A stretch of 57,421 bases of DNA, from IMG/VR virus record IMGVR_UViG_3300030202_000014, positions 1 to 57,421 of that record; one strand, written 5' to 3'. Each line of letters begins with the position of its first letter. The first letter of the stretch is position 1. The notes below the pieces were generated by a model, which searched no databases, was not told the origin of the DNA, and saw only the letters and a program-made list of their open reading frames with translations. Shown piece by piece: positions 18,165 to 27,932 of the stretch. A program made the position numbers and the translations under genes. Origin of the DNA: a virus.

Positions 18165-20447
18165 ATGTCAGGATATATAGGCCCAATACCAGTACCACAG
18201 GGTATACAAGAAAAAGAAACGTTTACAGCAACTGCAGGGCAGACAACCTTTGGTACAAAAGGTTATACAGACGGTGCTTTTATTAATGTGTTCCTCAACG
18301 GTGTACGCCTTGTAAATGGTACAGACTATACAGCTACAAATGGTAGTGATGTAGTATTGGCATCTGGTGCTAATGCAGGTGATGTACTTGACTTTGAAAC
18401 AGTTAATCAAGTACAGCTAGTAAGCAACACTTCAACTACACCAATCTTTAAAACTAGTGCTACGCTAAAGAATGACACCGAAGAAGATACTGACGGTGGC
18501 AGAGAAAGCACTCTTATATTTCAAGGTGAACAGTCTGGTGGTGAGATTAGTACACTGGCTCAGATACAGGCATCACACGATGGCACATCTGATGACCAGA
18601 AGGGTGACTTAATCTTCAAGACTAATGATGGTAGTGATAACAATGCACCTACTGAGAGGCTACGTATAGATAGTAATGGCTCTATTATTACAGCAACACT
18701 AGGCACAAATAACACACATCTTGGAGAAGGTGCAGGTGCAGCTATAGTTTCTGGTGGCAATAATAATGTTCTTGTTGGTAAAGATGCAGGGAATGCAATA
18801 ACTACTGGAGATAAAAATACTGCAATAGGTGTTGGGGCTTTAGATGTAAATACAACTGCAAGCTTCAATACAGGCCTTGGGTACAATAGTTTAGGAGCTA
18901 ACATTACTGGTGTTCACAACACAGCAATAGGCAGTGAAGGTCAAGACGGTAGATCTGTACTACATAGTAACACAACAGGTGGCTATAATGTTGCTGTTGG
19001 TAATCAGGCTTTATCAAGCAATACTACTGCAAGCTACAACACAGCCGTTGGATACCAATCTCTTAACTTAAATACTACAGGTAGTTTAAACGTATCTGTT
19101 GGACTTAACGCTTTATATAACAATACTACCGCAAGCAACAACACAGCAGTAGGGTATGCGGCAGGGTCTGCTGTTACAACAGGTCAATATAGTACTTTTA
19201 TAGGTTCTGTTGCAGGAACCGCTACGACTACGGCAGATTGGAACACCTTTGTTGGTTATGAGGCAGGAAATGACAACACTACAGGAACTCAAAATACATT
19301 TTTAGGAGCAAGATCAGGTGATTTAAACACAACAGGTGGTTATGGCGTTGCTGTTGGTGTAAATTCATTAGGAGCAAACACAACAGGTAATTATAATACA
19401 GCGATTGGTAATGCTGCTTTACAATCCAACACCACCGCATCTCAAAACACAGCCGTTGGTTATCAAGCTATGTATACTAATACGACTGGTGTTGAAAGTG
19501 TTGCGGTAGGTTATGAGGCTTTAAGAGCTAACACAACTGCTCATACCAATCATGCCTTTGGATATAGAGCTTTGAAGGCTAATACTACTGGTGGGTCTAA
19601 TTGTGCTGTTGGTCATAATGCCCTTACAGCTAATGCCACTGGATCTGCTCAGACTGCTGTTGGATATGGTGCGCTTTCTAGTGAAACGACATCTGGTAAT
19701 AATACAGCAGTTGGCACTGATTCTTTAAAGACTCAAAATGGTGCTGCTAACAATACTGCTATTGGGTATCATGCAGGAGAAAATATAACAAGCGGCACTC
19801 AAAATACACTTGTAGGCTCACAAGCAGGAGATGAACTAACCACAGGTAATTACAATGTTATGGTAGGGTATGTAACAGGTACATACTCAACTAATAATAC
19901 AACTGGGTCTAGAAACACACTTGTAGGTTCATATACTAGAGCTATAGTTGGTGCTACTGACGATGCAAATGGTTTTGGACATGATATAAATGCTGACGGT
20001 GGTTACACAACAATCGGAGTAAGCACTAATGATATTAGGGCTTCTCATGGTAGCACAACATGGTCAACAGTATCAGATGAAAGATATAAAAAAGACATTA
20101 CGGACAGCACCGTTGGTTTGTCTTTTGTAAATGCATTACAACCAAGAACATTCAACTATAAAAACAAAGGTGAGCTTCCAGATACTTTTCGTGCCTATGA
20201 AGAAGGTTCTACTGAAGTATTCAAATCTTCTCAAACTCAACATGGATTTATAGCGCAAGAAGTAAAAACAGCTATTGAAGCAGATAGTGGAATAAAAGAT
20301 GGTTTTAAGTTATGGGATGAAAGAGAAGACGGTTCTCAAGAAGTTGCAGAAGCAGCACTAATACCTGTTTTAGTTAAGGCTATCCAAGAACTGTCAGCAA
20401 AGAACGGTGCATTGGAAGCTAGACTAGACGCATTGGAGGCAGAATAA
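18165..20447 (+). CDS. Tail fibre with YadA-like head repeats and S74 domain (fibre 2)
   Basis: 760 residues. The N-terminal ~90 residues (GYIGPIPVPQGIQEKETFTA, FINVFLNGVRL) look like a virion-binding domain used by many marine phages. Next comes the module shared with fibre 1, then about 25 repeats of ~16 residues (NTAVGYQSLNLNTTG type), as in trimeric autotransporter head domains. The S74 chaperone starts at VSDERYKKDITD and ends in a coiled coil. Likely receptor-binding. Confidence 0.8.
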   Translation: MSGYIGPIPVPQGIQEKETFTATAGQTTFGTKGYTDGAFINVFLNGVRLVNGTDYTATNGSDVVLASGANAGDVLDFETVNQVQLVSNTSTTPIFKTSATLKNDTEEDTDGGRESTLIFQGEQSGGEISTLAQIQASHDGTSDDQKGDLIFKTNDGSDNNAPTERLRIDSNGSIITATLGTNNTHLGEGAGAAIVSGGNNNVLVGKDAGNAITTGDKNTAIGVGALDVNTTASFNTGLGYNSLGANITGVHNTAIGSEGQDGRSVLHSNTTGGYNVAVGNQALSSNTTASYNTAVGYQSLNLNTTGSLNVSVGLNALYNNTTASNNTAVGYAAGSAVTTGQYSTFIGSVAGTATTTADWNTFVGYEAGNDNTTGTQNTFLGARSGDLNTTGGYGVAVGVNSLGANTTGNYNTAIGNAALQSNTTASQNTAVGYQAMYTNTTGVESVAVGYEALRANTTAHTNHAFGYRALKANTTGGSNCAVGHNALTANATGSAQTAVGYGALSSETTSGNNTAVGTDSLKTQNGAANNTAIGYHAGENITSGTQNTLVGSQAGDELTTGNYNVMVGYVTGTYSTNNTTGSRNTLVGSYTRAIVGATDDANGFGHDINADGGYTTIGVSTNDIRASHGSTTWSTVSDERYKKDITDSTVGLSFVNALQPRTFNYKNKGELPDTFRAYEEGSTEVFKSSQTQHGFIAQEVKTAIEADSGIKDGFKLWDEREDGSQEVAEAALIPVLVKAIQELSAKNGALEARLDALEAE

Positions 20448-22642
20448 TGACTAACGCAAGAGAATTAGCAAACCTTGTTGGTGGTACACTAACCAACTTA
20501 ACATCTGGTACTAGCAACGTAGCGTTAGGTGATGAGGCACTTGAGGCTGTAACCTCTGGTGCTAACAATACTGGTATTGGTGTAAATGCAGGTACTGCAA
20601 TTACTACTGGTTCAGGAAACACAGCACTTGGTCATCGTGCAGGAGAGGCAATTACTACAGCCGATAACAATGTGTTTATTGGTAAAGAGGCAGGACTTGT
20701 TAATACGACAGGTGCTTCTAATGTGGCAGTAGGTAGAGATGCATTAGTCTCAAATACCACTGCAGGTAACAACACAGCAGTTGGTTATCAGTCATTATAT
20801 AGTAACACTACCGCAGATAGAAACTCTGCTATTGGGTATCAATCTCTTAATGCTAACACTACAGGTTTCAGAAATACTGCCGTTGGATATATTGCACTCC
20901 AAGACAACACAACGGGCAACAGAAATGTAGCTGTTGGTGAACAAGCTCTAGCAAATAACACTACGGCATCTGATAATACGGCTGTTGGAGAGGCAGCTAT
21001 GGCATCTAACACGACAGGTGCATATAATGTTGCTGTAGGTAAAGAGGCATTACTTGCAAACACTACAGCATCTAACAACACTGCCGTTGGTCATCAGGCT
21101 CTTGCTGCTAATACCACTGGTACAGAAGTAGTTGCCCTTGGAGCAAGTGCTGCTGCTGCTAATACTACTGCAAACTTTACAACAGCCCTTGGAGCAAATG
21201 CTCTTGCTGCAAATACTACAGGTGCTGCCAACGTAGCTATAGGTGCTGCTGCTCTTAATGCAAATACAACTGGTGCAAATAACGTAGCTATAGGGCGGCA
21301 AACTATGTTAGCTAATACAACAGGTGGTAGCAGCGTTGCTTTAGGTTATCAAGCTCTTGCCACAAATACCACCGCATCTAACAACGTGGCTGTGGGGTAT
21401 CAAGCTCTTCTTGATAACACTACTGGTGACGATATGGTTGCGGTTGGTTTTCAAGCATTAGCTAACAACACGACAGGCCAAGACAATAACGCTGTTGGTA
21501 TTCAGTCACTCCTCAATAACACAACAGGAAATTACAATGATGCCCTTGGAGTTACCGCACTTCGTCAAAATACTACTGGAAGTAATAACATAGCGGTTGG
21601 TAGGCAATCACTTTATAACAACACCACTGCAACTCACAATGTTGCGTTAGGATATCAAAGTTTATACAGCACAACATCAGGTGGTGACAATGTAGCAATA
21701 GGTAGTGGCGCACTGTATAACAATACTAACATTAGAAATACGGCTGTAGGTTATAATGCAATGTATTACAACACTACTGGAACAAGTGATGTAGCGGTAG
21801 GTTATAATGCTCTTTTAAATAATACGACAGGTAGTGAAAATACTGCTATTGGTTGGGAGACACTTAGGGCGCATACTACTGGAGCGCAAAATACTGCTCT
21901 TGGTCGTCAGTCTGGTTATAATCTCACAACAGGAACAGTAAATACATTTCTTGGAGAGGCTTCGGGTTATTACATAACCACTGGTTCTAAGAATGTTGTT
22001 ATTGGACGCTACACAGGCAACCAAGGCGGCCTAGACATCCGCACCTCAAGCAACAATGTCGTGTTGTCTGATGGGGATGGTAATATTAGGTTTTTTGCTA
22101 ATAGTTCTGATCAAGTGTTTTTTGCAGGGAAAAGGACTAGTTCAACAACAGATGATGGTGTGATGATTTCACCTGATGGAGCAGGGGGAAGAATTACTGT
22201 TGTAAGTGACAATGGATCAGGTAATGCCATGTTTCATGGTTTAAGAGAAGATACTGGTGCTGCTACTATTTTAATAAGACCAAATGGTAATGTACAAAAT
22301 GCAAATAATTCTTATGCAAGTATTTCTGATATTAATAAAAAAGAAAACATTGCAGATGCTTCTTCTCAATGGGATGATATTAAAGCATTGCGAGTAAGAA
22401 AGTACAGCTTAAAAGATGACGCTTCTCCAGTAGCAAATCAGATTGGGGTTATTGCTCAAGAAGTTCAAGCGGCAGGTATGGGTGGTTTAGTATCGACTGT
22501 GCCTGATACAGAAGACCCATCGAAAGATGACATCTCTGTAAAATATTCTGTTCTCTACATGAAAGCAGTCAAGGCACTGCAAGAGGCAATGACTAGGATT
22601 GAAACACTTGAAACCAAAGTAACGGCTCTTGAAGCCGAATAA
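20447..22642 (+). CDS. Tail fibre with YadA-like head repeats and S74 domain (fibre 3)
   Basis: 731 residues. It starts with a very short N-terminus (MTNARELANLVGGTLTNL) and then about 30 repeats of the NTTGxxNVAVGYQAL type up to residue ~530. The S74 part starts at ISDINKKENIAD and ends with IETLETKVTALEAE, almost identical to fibre 1. Lacking its own N-terminal domain, it may attach through fibre 2 or a short anchor. It shares one base with the fibre 2 stop. Confidence 0.78.
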   Translation: MTNARELANLVGGTLTNLTSGTSNVALGDEALEAVTSGANNTGIGVNAGTAITTGSGNTALGHRAGEAITTADNNVFIGKEAGLVNTTGASNVAVGRDALVSNTTAGNNTAVGYQSLYSNTTADRNSAIGYQSLNANTTGFRNTAVGYIALQDNTTGNRNVAVGEQALANNTTASDNTAVGEAAMASNTTGAYNVAVGKEALLANTTASNNTAVGHQALAANTTGTEVVALGASAAAANTTANFTTALGANALAANTTGAANVAIGAAALNANTTGANNVAIGRQTMLANTTGGSSVALGYQALATNTTASNNVAVGYQALLDNTTGDDMVAVGFQALANNTTGQDNNAVGIQSLLNNTTGNYNDALGVTALRQNTTGSNNIAVGRQSLYNNTTATHNVALGYQSLYSTTSGGDNVAIGSGALYNNTNIRNTAVGYNAMYYNTTGTSDVAVGYNALLNNTTGSENTAIGWETLRAHTTGAQNTALGRQSGYNLTTGTVNTFLGEASGYYITTGSKNVVIGRYTGNQGGLDIRTSSNNVVLSDGDGNIRFFANSSDQVFFAGKRTSSTTDDGVMISPDGAGGRITVVSDNGSGNAMFHGLREDTGAATILIRPNGNVQNANNSYASISDINKKENIADASSQWDDIKALRVRKYSLKDDASPVANQIGVIAQEVQAAGMGGLVSTVPDTEDPSKDDISVKYSVLYMKAVKALQEAMTRIETLETKVTALEAE

Positions 22643-22666
22643 TATCAGTCAGAAAAGGAGAAAGAA

Positions 22667-22888
22667 ATGTCTGATGAAATAACAAGCGAAGAAATCGCAG
22701 CAAACTACACAGCAATGGGTCACTCTGTTGATCTGCTAAATGCAGGGAAACCAGAGGACATGGAAGACGATGAGTGGACTGACACAGTGTCACGCAATGT
22801 CGAACACTTGCAGCTTATGGTAGCAAAAGACTACTGGACTGATGAAAACATGACAGCAGTAAACGCAGCTATTGCAGCAAATACGTAA
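22667..22888 (+). CDS. Small acidic protein after the fibre genes
   Basis: 73 residues, acidic, with a good AAAGGAG ribosome site. The sequence (SEEIAANYTAMGHSVDLLNA, TVSRNVEHLQLMVAKDYW) is helical. Small proteins at this position sometimes assist fibre folding, but nothing in the sequence proves it. Function unknown. Confidence 0.55.
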   Translation: MSDEITSEEIAANYTAMGHSVDLLNAGKPEDMEDDEWTDTVSRNVEHLQLMVAKDYWTDENMTAVNAAIAANT

Positions 22889-22910
22889 ACTTTAACAAAG
22901 GAGAATGACA

Positions 22911-23129
22911 ATGGGAAAAAATGAAAAAACCCCTATCGTTATAAACGACAAAGAATATTTAGTAGAAGACTTAACACAAGAGCAACAGGCTATGGTTAAT
23001 CATATCTCAGACTTAGATCGTAAACTATCAAGTGCTAGATTTAACCTAGACCAATTAAATGTTGGACGTGAGGCATTTGTTAATATGCTCACACAGTCTT
23101 TGGATACACCAGAAGAGAAAGCTGCATAA
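22911..23129 (+). CDS. DUF6447-like small coiled-coil protein
   Basis: 72 residues from the ATG at 22911. The in-frame ATG at 22905 is only one base from the AAAGGAG ribosome site, so the later start fits better. Sequence VINDKEYLVEDLTQEQQAMV followed by a heptad-like helix resembles small phage proteins of the DUF6447 type. Function unknown. Confidence 0.6.
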   Translation: MGKNEKTPIVINDKEYLVEDLTQEQQAMVNHISDLDRKLSSARFNLDQLNVGREAFVNMLTQSLDTPEEKAA

Positions 23130-23311
23130 TGAAACTTGAGCAAGTCATTGGTGTAGTTGCACTGGGTCTATTAAGTTGGGGGTCACTCCAGATATACCAG
23201 ATCAATGCCAAAGTCTTGCTCATGTCCTACAAAGTAGATGAGAATCATAAGATGATCAAACCCATGTGGGAAGACTTCTTGATTCGTAACTCACAGGTAG
23301 CAAAGAAATAA
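23129..23311 (+). CDS. Small membrane-anchored protein
   Basis: 60 residues with one N-terminal hydrophobic segment (VIGVVALGLLSWGSLQIYQI) followed by a polar tail. Start and stop overlap neighbours by one base on both sides, so it is translationally coupled in the 22.9-24.2 kb cluster. Candidate lysis or injection accessory; unproven. Confidence 0.55.
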   Translation: MKLEQVIGVVALGLLSWGSLQIYQINAKVLLMSYKVDENHKMIKPMWEDFLIRNSQVAKK

Positions 23312-23673
23312 TGGAAAACATGAAACTTCCTATAGCCCTTGTTATGGCAATGGCTGTACAACTTGCAGGTGGTGTCTGGTGGGTATCCCAACAGGCAGCT
23401 ACAATACAATCTTTAGAAGAAAATGTAGAACAGTTTGCTAGTCGCATGGCTGTAGAAGATACAGTAAATCTTAAACGTGATGTGCAAGAAAGTAAGTCTG
23501 ACATCATGGAACTGTGGGAAGATAGTGAAGAAATATGGGAAGAGATGGCAGCTATGCTTGCTTCTTTCAATTCCATTAACGAATTAAAACAAAGAATAGC
23601 TTTACTGGAAACGGAATTAAAATACATGAATCGTGAACATAATAGAATGATAATGAATGACGATGGAATGTAG
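23311..23673 (+). CDS. Membrane-anchored coiled-coil protein
   Basis: 120 residues. The N-terminal membrane segment (LPIALVMAMAVQLAGGVWWV) is followed by a long coiled coil (residues ~28-110) with periplasm-like topology. This N-in anchor plus coiled coil looks like an inner-membrane spanin, but no partner lipoprotein with a lipobox was found next to it. An alternative is an ejection-channel helper. Confidence 0.55.
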   Translation: MENMKLPIALVMAMAVQLAGGVWWVSQQAATIQSLEENVEQFASRMAVEDTVNLKRDVQESKSDIMELWEDSEEIWEEMAAMLASFNSINELKQRIALLETELKYMNREHNRMIMNDDGM

Positions 23674-23675
23674 AT

Positions 23676-24152
23676 ATGATAGACCCTGCCAGTGCGATTG
23701 CTCTTGCAACTACGGCCTTTTCTGGAATTAAGAGAGCTGTAGCTGCAGGGAAAGAAATTAGTGAATTAGGTAAAGACATATCCTCTTTTGGTAGGGCGGT
23801 ATCTGACCTAGACTATATGGGCAACAAAGCCAAAGACCCACCTCTGTGGAAAAGGCTTGACCCTAAGTTTGATACCTCTGCAATTGAGGTATGGGCAGCG
23901 CAACAAAAAGCCAAAGAAATGCGTGAAGAATTGAGACAACACATTAGTCTCTACTACGGACCTTCAGCTTGGGATAGCATCGTTGCTATTGAAGCAGAGC
24001 AAAGAAAAATGCAAAAAGAAGCTGTATACCGTAGACAGGAAAAGATAGACAATCTAATAAACTGGGGTATTGGAATTGTCATGGTGCTTACTGGCTTTAT
24101 TATATTCGGTGCAATAATATATTTTATTGGTAAACATCGTGGTACATGGTAA
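23676..24152 (+). CDS. Conserved phage protein with C-terminal membrane segment
   Basis: 158 residues. A helical N-terminal part (AIALATTAFSGIKRAVAAGK, EISELGKDISSFGRAVSDLD), a charged middle, then one strong membrane helix (GIGIVMVLTGFIIFGAIIYF) near the end. It belongs to a type found upstream of internal virion genes in marine phages. Exact role unknown; possibly virion-associated and inserted during DNA ejection. Confidence 0.6.
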   Translation: MIDPASAIALATTAFSGIKRAVAAGKEISELGKDISSFGRAVSDLDYMGNKAKDPPLWKRLDPKFDTSAIEVWAAQQKAKEMREELRQHISLYYGPSAWDSIVAIEAEQRKMQKEAVYRRQEKIDNLINWGIGIVMVLTGFIIFGAIIYFIGKHRGTW

Positions 24153-24164
24153 TAGGAATAAATA

Positions 24165-26051
24165 ATGATACAGTTTAAAGGATTTAAACCTGAAGCAGAA
24201 GAAAGATTAGCTCGTACTATGGGTTACTCAGGAGAGATGGAAGGGTTTGCTAATTACTTAGCTCAGAATCCTGCCAAACAAGATCAGATGAACCAGTATA
24301 AAGACATGGCTATTGGCATGTTAAAAGGTGGTATGGTTCCTCAAAAGAAACCTTCACTTGCTGCAGGTGGTACACCTAAAAAAGTACAAGACCAAGTTGC
24401 TTCACTTGCATACACCCCTGCTTTACCTGCAGGTGGTAAGGTAAGTGCTACAGGTATAGCTGTTGAACAAGATCAGTTAGCAGGTGATCAAGACTTAACT
24501 GGTGATATTAAAGCAGCTACTACTACAACTCAAGCGGCACAGGCCACAGCACCTCAAGCTACACAGGCAGCTACTGTTGCTCCTACTCAAGTAACACAAG
24601 CTATGAGAGGGCAAATGGCAGGTGTTCAAGGTGCTCAAGGACAGATGAGTGCAGGAGCAACTGCAGGTGCTCAGACTGCACAGGGTACATCTGTATCAAC
24701 ACTAAGTAGTGCACAGGGTACAGGCATTCTTATGAATAACCCTACCCAACGTTCAATACAAGCAGGTGAGCTTGTATCTGGTGCAGCAAATGCAGCTACA
24801 GCAGCTAAATTTACAGAACAAATACAGGCTGCACAGGCAACACCTACCAAACAAGCTACAGTTCAAGGTCAACTTGATGGTCTAATGCAAGACTTTGAGG
24901 GTGGTAAGACACCATCATGGGCTGCAGGAGCCATGAGAGCAGCTACCAGTGCAATGGCTGCACGTGGACTAGGTGCATCTAGTCTTGCAGGACAAGCTGT
25001 TGTACAAGCAGCTATGGAATCTGCACTACCAATTGCACAATCAGATGCCGCAACACAAGCAGCCTTTGAAGCACAGAACTTATCTAATCGTCAAGAACGA
25101 GCTATGTTGGCTGCACAGCAACGTGCAGCTTTTATGGGTCAAGAGTTTGACCAAGCATTTCAATCTCGTGTTATGAATGCATCTAAGATTGCTGATGTAG
25201 CTAATATGAACTTTACAGCAGAACAACAGGTTGCTTTGGAAAACTCTCGTATTGCTAATACAATGGAGTTGCAAAATTTAAATAATACACAAGCCTTAGT
25301 TATGGCAGAAGCTGCTGCACTATCTCAAATGGATATGGCTAACTTGTCCAACCGTCAACAGGCAGCAGTAATGAATGCTCAAAACTTTATGGCAATGGAC
25401 ATGAAAAACTTAGACAATGCTCAACAGGCTACAATGTTTAAGGCACAAGCAATGCAACAAGCTTTGTTTACAGATCAAGCAGCAGAGAACGCAGCTAAAC
25501 AATTTAATGCTACAAGCCAAATGCAGGTTGATCAGTTCTTTGCAAATTTACAGACACAGACACAACAATTTAATGCATCACAAACAAATGCTCAAGCACA
25601 ATTTAGTGCAGGTGAAACAAACGCACAAAATAGATTTAACTCAGAAATGAAAAATCAAAGAGAGCAATTTAATGCAAAAAATCGTTTAGTTATTGATCAA
25701 AATAATGTACAATGGCGTAGAGAAGTTGCAACAGCAAACACTGCTGCAGTAAACAGAGCCAATGAACTTAATGCCAAGTCTATCATGGACATGAGTGATA
25801 CTCATATGAATAACCTGTGGCAGTACTATTCTGACAGTATGGAATTTGCTTGGCAGTCTGCTGAAAATGAACGTGACCGTACTAATAAACTTGCCCAAGT
25901 AAAACTGCAAGGCGATATTAATGCAAACATTGCGGATTTAAAAAATGATTATAACTCATCATTAGCATTCGGTAATTTAATTGGTACATTCTTAACTGCA
26001 GGTTTATCAAACGTTTCAGGTTTTGATGATTTCTTTAAATTCCCAACATAA
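24165..26051 (+). CDS. Gln/Ala-rich putative internal (ejection) protein
   Basis: 628 residues. N-terminal third is Ala/Gln/Thr-rich low complexity. From ~residue 270 on there is a long helical region with recurrent MANLSNRQQAAVMNAQNF-like units of ~22-25 residues (NLxNxQxA), probably a coiled-coil rod. The C-terminus is hydrophobic (LAFGNLIGTFLTAGLSNV). Composition and place match internal core proteins that are ejected with DNA. Confidence 0.6.
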   Translation: MIQFKGFKPEAEERLARTMGYSGEMEGFANYLAQNPAKQDQMNQYKDMAIGMLKGGMVPQKKPSLAAGGTPKKVQDQVASLAYTPALPAGGKVSATGIAVEQDQLAGDQDLTGDIKAATTTTQAAQATAPQATQAATVAPTQVTQAMRGQMAGVQGAQGQMSAGATAGAQTAQGTSVSTLSSAQGTGILMNNPTQRSIQAGELVSGAANAATAAKFTEQIQAAQATPTKQATVQGQLDGLMQDFEGGKTPSWAAGAMRAATSAMAARGLGASSLAGQAVVQAAMESALPIAQSDAATQAAFEAQNLSNRQERAMLAAQQRAAFMGQEFDQAFQSRVMNASKIADVANMNFTAEQQVALENSRIANTMELQNLNNTQALVMAEAAALSQMDMANLSNRQQAAVMNAQNFMAMDMKNLDNAQQATMFKAQAMQQALFTDQAAENAAKQFNATSQMQVDQFFANLQTQTQQFNASQTNAQAQFSAGETNAQNRFNSEMKNQREQFNAKNRLVIDQNNVQWRREVATANTAAVNRANELNAKSIMDMSDTHMNNLWQYYSDSMEFAWQSAENERDRTNKLAQVKLQGDINANIADLKNDYNSSLAFGNLIGTFLTAGLSNVSGFDDFFKFPT

Positions 26052-26065
26052 TAAGGTGATATAAT

Positions 26066-26275
26066 ATGTACAATCAATCAGTAAAAGCATTCGCAAAAAT
26101 AAATGCACTTGTAGAAAATAATAAACCAGAAGAGGTTTCTCCGTTTAAGGGTTTGTTAGCTAGGGTATCTCCTAAAAAAGAAGAACCAAAAGAAAAAACA
26201 CCACAAGATACAGTTGTAGAGATGGTATCAGAATTACGTAAAGCAAGAATGAGTTTTAAGAATGGCAACTCCTAG
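26066..26275 (+). CDS. Small basic hypothetical protein
   Basis: 69 residues, with a Lys/Glu-rich middle (VSPKKEEPKEKTPQD) and a helical C-terminus. It overlaps the next gene by 14 bases. Located within the putative ejection-protein cluster. Function unknown. Confidence 0.5.
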   Translation: MYNQSVKAFAKINALVENNKPEEVSPFKGLLARVSPKKEEPKEKTPQDTVVEMVSELRKARMSFKNGNS

Positions 26276-26810
26276 AAAACAATTGGTAGATGGACCTATA
26301 CCGGGAATGGGTCTTACACATGAAGTGGGTGGTAGACCTTGGCAAAAACCTCCTCAGTATAACACAGTAGAAGAAGCGTTAGAATATTATATCCCACGTT
26401 TTAGTGATCCAAAAGTAGTTGATCAATTACTTGATGTCATGGAGTTAGGTATACCACTAACAACAATTGCAGATGCAATGCAAAGTTCTGCTGTTATGGA
26501 AGGTATGCATAGTATTGATGTAGGGTTACTTGCTATGCCAGTGCTTATAGAAATGATGGCTTACATTGGTGATGAGTCAGGAGTTGAGTATAAGCTTGGT
26601 TTAGAAGAACGTATAGATGATGATGAAGTATCCGATACTAAAATAGCTCTTGCAATGAAAAAGGTAAGAGAGGAAATGCCTGAACGATTAGAAGAGGCAC
26701 GACTTAATGCAGTACCAAAGGAAGAACCTGCAGAAGAAATGGTAACAGAAGAAGAACCGATGGAAAAAGAAGCACCTGAACTTGGTGGATTAATGGCAAG
26801 GAGAGCATAA
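26262..26810 (+). CDS. Conserved hypothetical virion-module protein
   Basis: 182 residues. It opens with a polar GPIPGMGLTHEVGGRPWQKP segment, then a helical domain (DPKVVDQLLDVMELGIPLTT, AMPVLIEMMAYIGDESGVEY) and a Glu-rich tail ending in LGGLMARRA. Similar proteins precede internal virion proteins in other marine phages. The stop overlaps the next start by one base. Function unknown. Confidence 0.55.
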   Translation: MATPRKQLVDGPIPGMGLTHEVGGRPWQKPPQYNTVEEALEYYIPRFSDPKVVDQLLDVMELGIPLTTIADAMQSSAVMEGMHSIDVGLLAMPVLIEMMAYIGDESGVEYKLGLEERIDDDEVSDTKIALAMKKVREEMPERLEEARLNAVPKEEPAEEMVTEEEPMEKEAPELGGLMARRA

Positions 26811-27931
26811 TGGGCTTTAATTTAGGTGGATTTATGGCAGGTGTATCTGATGCGGCTGTTAACCGTATGCAGAAAGTTGAAGATGAAAGAATACGAATAG
26901 CTAGAGAAGAACGTTCTATTGGTACACAACAACGTATGGCTAGGGAAAGTGAGCGTAGAAAGAAACAAGCACTGCTTGATGAAAGTGCAGGTATGCTTGC
27001 TATGCTTGGATACGATGAAGATACAATAGGTAACATTTTAGCTAACGGAACTACTGCTGCTCAGTTTGCTGTTACTGCAGGTCAAACTGCAATGGCAAAA
27101 GGTGTAGACCCAAATACCATCTGGAACTTTAACACTGATAGCACAGGCGTTACTAATACAGACAAAGTAACTAAGACTATCGAAGCTGCAGAGCCAACTA
27201 AAGTAGGTGACATAGAAGCTACATCTACAGCAGTAAGTGATCTGCCCACACCAAGTAGTGATAGTGTAATTAACTTGGAAGTGTATAAAGATTTATTTGC
27301 TGAACCAAAAGCAATTGAAAAATCATTTGATGCTGCATTGGCTAGTATATCACAACAAATGTCTCGTACAACAGACCCTAAAAAGTTAGCTGATTTGGCA
27401 AAAGAACAGGATCAGTTACTAAAAGACTTGGCTAAAAAGAAAGAAGCAGAGCGTGAAGAAGATGGTGAAACGACACCCTCACTTACAGCAACAACAATCA
27501 ACAGTTTTGAAAGTACAATCAGACGTGGTGAATTAAAACGTTATGGATTTGAAGTAGACATAGACGGTAAGATTAAAAATATGACAGACGGTAACAGGTA
27601 TTTGTTTGATGTTGCCAACCTGTCTGTTGCAAAACAAATGAATACACGTAACACAGAAATACAAGACCCTTTGATGAATTTAGCAGTACAAGGTATACGT
27701 GACTCTGCTATGGATGGCCTAACAGATTATGGGTATAGCATTATAAATTCAGAAACACCAAAAAAGAATTATATTGTACAAACAATGGCAGAGGCTGCAG
27801 AAAGGTTAAAAGCTAAAAATTACAAAATAGGAGATGTTCTTAATGTAGATGGAGAGTTGTTTGTGTATACAGGAGTAGTAGATTATATAACAGGCGATCC
27901 CATAATTAAGATTGGTGAAATTGGAAGCTAG
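26810..27931 (+). CDS. Putative internal virion protein
   Basis: 373 residues. The N-terminal ~70 residues form a strongly charged helix (RMQKVEDERIRIAREERSIG), preceded by GFNLGGFMAGVSDAA. A second coiled-coil region lies near residues 175-225, and a compact C-terminal domain follows. Place between other large internal proteins suggests an ejected core component. Confidence 0.55.
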   Translation: MGFNLGGFMAGVSDAAVNRMQKVEDERIRIAREERSIGTQQRMARESERRKKQALLDESAGMLAMLGYDEDTIGNILANGTTAAQFAVTAGQTAMAKGVDPNTIWNFNTDSTGVTNTDKVTKTIEAAEPTKVGDIEATSTAVSDLPTPSSDSVINLEVYKDLFAEPKAIEKSFDAALASISQQMSRTTDPKKLADLAKEQDQLLKDLAKKKEAEREEDGETTPSLTATTINSFESTIRRGELKRYGFEVDIDGKIKNMTDGNRYLFDVANLSVAKQMNTRNTEIQDPLMNLAVQGIRDSAMDGLTDYGYSIINSETPKKNYIVQTMAEAAERLKAKNYKIGDVLNVDGELFVYTGVVDYITGDPIIKIGEIGS

Positions 27932-27932
27932 T

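Noticed and set aside
18840-22000. Regular ~48-bp repeats in fibres 2 and 3 as a CRISPR array
   Set aside because: The units are continuous in frame and encode trimeric-adhesin-type repeats; there are no unique spacers.
16775-22642. Diversity-generating retroelement acting on the fibres
   Set aside because: No reverse transcriptase or template repeat was found in the window.
27912-27932. TTG start at 27912 for the large internal protein
   Set aside because: The ATG at 27933 directly follows the preceding stop and gives a more typical start; the upstream extension overlaps the previous gene.
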